From Daucus carota subsp. sativus (Eukaryota; Streptophyta; Magnoliopsida; Apiales; Apiaceae): a stretch of 64,000 nt of DNA. The notes beneath the pieces were generated by a model. That model saw only the letters and a program-made list of their open reading frames with translations. It ran no database searches and was not told where the DNA came from. Made by a program: the position numbers and the translations under genes. The DNA lies in contig NC_030387.2 in NCBI RefSeq assembly GCF_001625215.2, positions 36,107,606 to 36,171,605 of the forward strand. Direction: 5' to 3'. Below, piece by piece: positions 59,558-64,000 of this stretch. Numbering within the stretch: the first letter of the stretch is position 1; each line of letters starts with the position of its first letter.

Positions 59558-60283
59558 TTAGACAAATTTGTTGAGATACTCGTCCACAGTTGTGTATTTG
59601 ACATCAGTTTAATTTTGGAAGCCTGCACAACAAATGGAGGTTCAATTTCAAAGCTGGTCTGATCTCCCTTCACCAATGCACAATGACTGATAGATAGCAG
59701 CACATTGATCGGAGGGGATTCTACAAAGAGTTTAACATAAGGACAAAAAAACTTGGTAAACAACTTTGCCAGGATCAGTAAGATAATGGTCAATTATTAT
59801 AATAATGTGAAGCAAAATTTTTAAAAAAATTCCTCACCTTCAATGTCCTTCAGGACTTGCTCTTCTGGAACATATATTTTCTCAAGAGTTTTGCCTATAT
59901 TTTTCTCCCACAAAGACAGAACATCATTGAAAGAAAGTGTGTTGTGGGGAGGCCTTACATAGAGAATTTTGTTCAAGGTCCTCGGGTCATCTACAGCTTT
60001 TATAGTGTAGGTTGCAATGTCTTTTCCTTGTTAAATGCCACTGTGCATTCAGACCAAAACTGGTGTTAAGCCTTATGCAACTTTCTAATAAAGCTTTTAT
60101 AGTGTAAGCATTTAGCAAGTATATATGTTCAGTTCGAAATGGTTCAGTGGAGTGAAAGATATTTTGCATTCTATACCTTTTAGAATCCCGTCGCCTAATG
60201 TGATTGCTTTATCTCTTGGAGGAGCTGTGGCTCCAGGCTGTGCCAGAGTTGGAGGAGTTGTGGCTCCAGGCGGAGCTCAATCA
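59558..60283 (-). pseudogene. Isoflavone reductase/PCBER-like fragment (C-terminal exons)
   Basis: Three exon pieces of an NmrA-type NADPH reductase (isoflavone reductase, PCBER, eugenol synthase family) lie in the right order on the minus strand. About 60283-60177 has QPGATAPPRDKAITLGDG. Positions 60040-59838 have DIATYTIKAVDDPRTLNK...WEKNIGKTLEKIYVPEEQ. Positions 59720-59558 have VLLSISHCALVKGDQTSFEI. Splice signals between them are intact and in phase. The first piece contains an extra tandem copy of its PPGAT unit preceded by a stop. In the last exon the frame shifts after VVQASK, and the usual ending VDEYLNKFV then appears in another frame with its TAA. The N-terminal Rossmann half (GGTGYIG) is absent nearby. 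So it is a broken partial copy; the intact enzymes reduce phenylpropanoid esters or ethers in the cytosol. Confidence 0.88.
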
Positions 60284-60477
60284 TCCTTATATTTTCTGAC
60301 TATCCACCACTTCAGAAGAAATACACAAAATTAGTAAATTCATATATGTAAATCAAAACATGTGGAACAAAAAGATTGAAACAAATCATTTGTAGATAAA
60401 AATGAAACGTAAAAAAGGAAAAGAGAGGGAAAAAAGCAGCACATTCAACAATTGTGTTTGTTTATGAAAACAAAGGA

Positions 60478-60723
60478 TTAATACACACCGTACACACATC
60501 CTATAAACAACAAAGTAGCAAAACAAAGAAAATAGGTGAAAGTGTGGCCTTTTTTCTCAAACATCCCAGCTTTCACCAGCACAGAAGCAAGTTTCCTGTA
60601 ATATATTGATACAGCAGACACATTATAATCTTTGATATGGTACCCATTAAAAAACTTGTCAAGACAGCCCCAAACATTAGTGGGATGAAAAGCGATGAAT
60701 GCATCAGTCACATCCTGGCCAGC
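60478..60723 (-). pseudogene. Sphingolipid delta-8 desaturase fragment
   Basis: About 81 codons on the minus strand match the segment after the cytochrome b5 domain of plant sphingolipid long-chain-base delta-8 desaturases. AGQDVTDAFIAFHP is followed by LDKFFNGY, YRKLA, a FEKKGH-type stretch and a hydrophobic run ending VYGVY. A TAA sits directly before AGQD, and a stop ends the piece at 60478. Neither the heme-binding HPGG part upstream nor the three histidine boxes downstream are present. Full proteins are about 450 residues and intron-less, so this is a small broken piece without activity. Confidence 0.85.
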
Positions 60724-62439
60724 TTAGTCAAACAATGGATTTATATATAATGTGTATATCTACTTACTTGCACATGTTCTTGCCCCCTTTAAAGTTGACA
60801 TTTTATTAAAATAAATATAGTGAGATATATATATACATATTTCCAACAAAGTTTAAATAATACAAACAAATAGTATAAACTTAAGGTTCTTATTACTTAA
60901 GCAAACCTTTAATTTGTTAGCTACAAAATTATTTATAGGAATATGTTGGCTCACCGAACTTCTCCACGATGACTTCTCCTTGAATTTAAAAAATCGGAAT
61001 GGAAAACTTCTTTTTGCTTTGAATTCCAAGAACTTTAGCTTGTAATGGTCATCCTTGTGCCTCATTAGCCTACATATATGATGCAGAAAGAAATAAGCAC
61101 AAATAACAAATTAGAACACTTACATTATATTTGTCTTTGTATCTTAGACATTTTGCTTCGCTTCCCTAAGATGCAGAGACACTGGATATCGATTATATAT
61201 AAATATATCAAGTACGGAAGACTTTCATGTAAAGCTAGAATTGATTTTGTAGCGTCATCTTGTATTCTCTTGTGTGTGGCGACAGGGAAGATGTGTCTCT
61301 TAAACCTCAATCTGCGAAGAGTATACGTGCAAAAGTCAGGTCAGTGTCAAAACTATTTCAGAAATGTATTTACTCTATTGATCAAGTATTGTTTTTCTTT
61401 GTTGATTAATTATGGATCAAGTTGAAGGCAGTTGTGTGACAAAAAAGATAATTTACTAAAAATGTGTTTTACTTAGAAATAGAAAAGGACACTGGAATAC
61501 CTTTATTGTATTTTTTTCTTGATGTAACTTTATCACACTACTTAGAAAGCCTCTTCAGCTCATCTCTGACCCTGGATTTCATTTCAGTTAGACTTCCATA
61601 GCTGATTACAACTAAGTTGATCAGTTGGAACTAATTCTACTTTTTAATATTTTTTTATGAAAGACTTACCTCTGTGATCCCAATTTGGCAATTTCCGAAA
61701 ATTGCAAGAAACCCTCTGATAGAAAGATTGCAAAAAGAAAAAAAAATAATGAATCAATCAATGAACCATAAGAGTAGTCATGTGTAACAGACTAAAGTTT
61801 TGTTAATTTATAATCCCTTGAATAAGCCAATCATCGTCTCTTCGTTGAGTTCAAATATCCATAGAGACATAAGTATGTTAATCGATGGCTCTGAAATAAT
61901 CAATAATGAGTTCTTACCAATATAAGAGTTACATTCAATCTGATACATTGTTAATAAAAGTAAAAAGACCGCTACTTAACCTTTTTTGGCTTCTTCACAG
62001 TCAATCTGAGAAAACATACACACAATCAACTTAGTCTTTTGACATAGTTAATCACAGATTATTAAGCATAATTATGAGCCATGACATACTATGCAAACAA
62101 AATGCAATTTAATTAAACAATCAACTTATAAGGTGATGTCAGCCAATTGCTTCACATTTTATGTTATCAGGACAAAAAGTAATGAAATTAGCCGGCAAAC
62201 ATGCTATGTCTAGCAAAGATCAAATTATATAATTAGTATCATTATAACACTATTTTTTAAATTATTCCAAATTATTTCAGCTATGAGTTCTATTCCATAT
62301 ACTAATTGTGTAGAAGGTCAACATAGTTTGCCATTAAACATAATCTGTGATTTTACTATGTCAACAGACTAAGTTGATTGTGTGCCTGTTTTCTCAAATT
62401 GACTGCGAAGAAGCAAAAAAAGATGACAAATATTTTTAC
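60724..62439. other. Spacer among gene fragments
   Basis: No complete gene is seen. On the minus strand, short protein-like pieces occur at about 61125-61310 (RHIFPVATHKRIQDDATKSI) and 61555-61640 (GSLTEMKSRVRDELKRLSK, then stop), but I cannot name them. An inverted repeat with arms of about 85 bp lies at 61981-62067 and 62337-62421. Confidence 0.35.
61981..62421. repeat. Inverted repeat beside the hydrolase fragment
   Basis: The left arm 61981-62067 and right arm 62337-62421 are imperfect inverted copies. CACAATCAACTTAGTCTTTTGACATAG pairs with the complement in the right arm, and the outer ends carry TTGGCTTCTTCACAGTCAAT and its near-complement. The loop is about 270 bp. The right arm ends 19 bp from the hydrolase exon piece, so part of that gene's intron may have been copied in reverse. 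Confidence 0.75.
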
Positions 62440-62870
62440 CTCCCCAACAGAACCCTGCAGCTCCAACTGCTGAGATTCCTTTGCTATTTAGAGCATGAAT
62501 GATCAGTTTGGTATCTTCTACCCCTTTAGCCTATATGAAGAGTATTATGTAATGTACAGGCACACATTTACAGATGTCATGCGCGCGCAGAAATTATTCT
62601 CTTGTCATATAAATTATTATGATGTCTTCGCATGATTAGCTTTCATAATATTTACCTAAAAGTAAAATTATATAAAAACTGAAAATCAAACTCAGTTATC
62701 AAGGTTAGAAACTCACTGTTGGAATTCAGTTCACCCAGTCTAGTCTGCAAGAGACCTCTTGTAACTTGTAACTCTAAAATATCCTCCATCAAAAAATTCA
62801 GGAATCACCATATTGTATCCAGCAAAAGCAATTTTATTGCAAGCTTCCTTCAAGGCAGTGATTAAAAACT
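62440..62870 (-). pseudogene. Dienelactone hydrolase-like fragment
   Basis: There are two exon pieces on the minus strand. About 62870-62776 encodes ACNKIAFAGYNMVIPEFF with GGYF following, matching the ADKVAAAGFYVVVPDFF part of plant dienelactone hydrolase/carboxymethylenebutenolidase-like proteins. Positions about 62523-62440 encode GVEDTKLIIHALNSKGISAV followed by GAAGFCWGG, which contains the nucleophile-elbow cysteine motif GFCWG, and end at a GGAG|GTAAAA donor. The segment expected between them and the C-terminal Asp/His part are not found. The family is an alpha/beta hydrolase acting in the cytosol; this copy is partial. Confidence 0.78.
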
Positions 62871-63106
62871 CAGTCTCCAACTAATTTGGATTAGACTAAT
62901 TAAAGAGCGGCAAAGAACTAAACAGGGAATATATGTATTTCATTTGTTATTAACCCTTCAACTATAATTTCAAAGGAAACAGTTACATAGAGTAGAAGGA
63001 AAAAAACTTTTATTGTAAAGAGTACAACTTAAAAAACACATTAAAGACCCGCTTATAAGTACTAAGTTTAAGATATTGTATATAATGCTATGAAGTAGTT
63101 AACTGT

Positions 63107-63290
63107 TTATGAATCAACCTGTCTAATATTTGATGACGGCATAAGAGTTTCATTGTATAAAAACTTACCTGGAAACTCCAGCAAACCCATCAGCTCATCT
63201 CTGTCAAGGGTCACATCCATGTCCTGGCCGATCAATGCAGAGGAAGGATACATGTTAGTTACCATTCCAAGTCTGCGGACAGTTTCTTTA
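63107..63290 (-). other. Minus-strand open stretch, unassigned
   Basis: The minus-strand frame reads GMVTNMYPSSALIGQDMDVT and DELMGLLEFPG, ending at a possible CCAG|GTAAG donor near 63170. The composition is protein-like but no family is recognised. It adjoins the ABC-transporter piece, which is on the other strand. Confidence 0.25.
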
Positions 63291-63493
63291 CAAAAGAGCC
63301 GGGAGACCAGTTGATAGAAAAACACCAGTCTGCGGGCAGTCTTCCGGAAAGACCTGCAATTTCCAACCAAGATATACAAAAAACTGATGTTGAAGAAGAG
63401 TTCAAAAAAGAGCCGGGAGACCAATTGATAGAAAAAGAACTAAAAGAAATTGGAGACAGTGGTCTAAAACCTTACGTACAATACTTGAAACAA
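63291..63493 (+). pseudogene. ABCC10-like ABC transporter linker fragment
   Basis: About 67 plus-strand codons match the linker between the first nucleotide-binding domain and the second membrane domain of plant ABCC10/ABCC14 (MRP14-type) transporters. AGSLPERP is followed by IQKTDVEEEFKKEPGDQLIE and EIGDSGLKPYVQYLKQ, after which similarity stops. A 32-bp unit (KEPGDQLIEK coding) is present twice, at about 63291 and 63408, so the piece contains a partial duplication. No ABC signature or Walker motif is nearby. The intact proteins are about 1,450 residues long; this is a small broken piece. Confidence 0.75.
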
Positions 63494-64000
63494 AGATCAT
63501 ACTATTCCGAAAAACTTCACCTAACATTGAAATTTTGTTTGGTTTTAAAGAGGATCCAACCATTGAACCACCTAAAACATAAAATCAATTGTTGGTGAAC
63601 AAACAAAGTTCCGTAATAAAAACGGACAAAAACAAATTATGTAATAAAAGCATATCAAATTTGAAAACAATCTATATCTAAACCAAAGGTACATATATAA
63701 TACTATTTAACTAAAAGAAAGCAAAAGAATATATTAGAGTATCAATACTAAAAAAATCAGTGGCAGAAGTACATCAGTCCTGTGCATTACATCAAACAGT
63801 TAGAGTGCAAATTACAAATCCTATATTTCAGAGTTCACACATATTAGATACATCCAAAAAATAGTTTATAAATCAACAAAACAGCTAATCAACAGTAATA
63901 TACTGAGAACAATATAGTGAAACACATTAATTTCATCAGCTCCATCAACATGAGTTTTGAAAGATGCAAAACAAATATAGTGAAACAACAGTAATTACAG
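63494..64000. other. Right edge, no gene seen
   Basis: AT- and A-rich sequence with no recognised coding piece or transposon end. The Helitron 5' end expected for the terminus at 58482 was not found here. Confidence 0.4.

Noticed and set aside
1..64000. CRISPR arrays, operons or bacterial-type terminators
   Set aside because: The window is plant nuclear DNA with spliced genes; no regularly spaced repeat arrays are present and bacterial features do not apply.

Overview
The window reads as nuclear DNA of a eudicot plant. It is AT-rich, has long intergenic stretches, genes with GT-AG introns, and many small plant-type DNA transposons. The protein families are plant-specific: auxin-conjugating GH3, a tonoplast-type NRAMP3/4, a PUB4-type U-box/ARM E3 ligase, a lysine-rich arabinogalactan protein and a QALGGH zinc finger. 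Nothing seen fixes the genus.

Six intact protein genes can be modelled, with exon ends that keep frame. They are: a one-finger C2H2 repressor (3462-4109, +); a GH3 amido synthetase of 598 aa in three exons (13794-15806, +); an NRAMP metal transporter of 504 aa in four exons (24163-27563, +); a membrane-anchored A1 aspartic protease of 646 aa in twelve exons (29388-35941, +); a PUB4-like ligase of 825 aa in four coding exons plus a leader intron (44.7-52.8 kb, +); and a lysine-rich classical AGP of 205 aa in two exons (55341-56564, -). They do not form a pathway; they are ordinary neighbours on a chromosome arm.

The space between and inside these genes is full of mobile DNA whose ends can often be placed to the base. 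There are hAT-like non-autonomous elements with 8-bp target duplications (6424-6801, 8749-9407, 21989-22721, 46510-46886), Stowaway elements flanked by TA (21703-22780, 23587-23863, 46008-46248, 55485-55747), a Tourist-like element flanked by TAA (18569-19162), a family of long AT-rich MITEs (43.5-44.4 kb and 57319-57765), a mini-Helitron (42839-43169), a candidate 5-kb Helitron (37402-42450), a SINE or tRNA relic, a Ty3-type gag relic (391-1426) and a roughly 2-kb fold-back inverted repeat inside the first coding intron of the PUB4 gene.

The last 5.5 kb is the most unusual part. Downstream of a minus-strand Helitron-type 3' terminus (58482) lie broken pieces of at least four unrelated genes: an isoflavone-reductase/PCBER-like reductase, a sphingolipid delta-8 desaturase, a dienelactone hydrolase-like protein and an ABCC10-type ABC transporter. 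This looks like a gene-fragment collection inside a transposon that continues past the right edge of the window.
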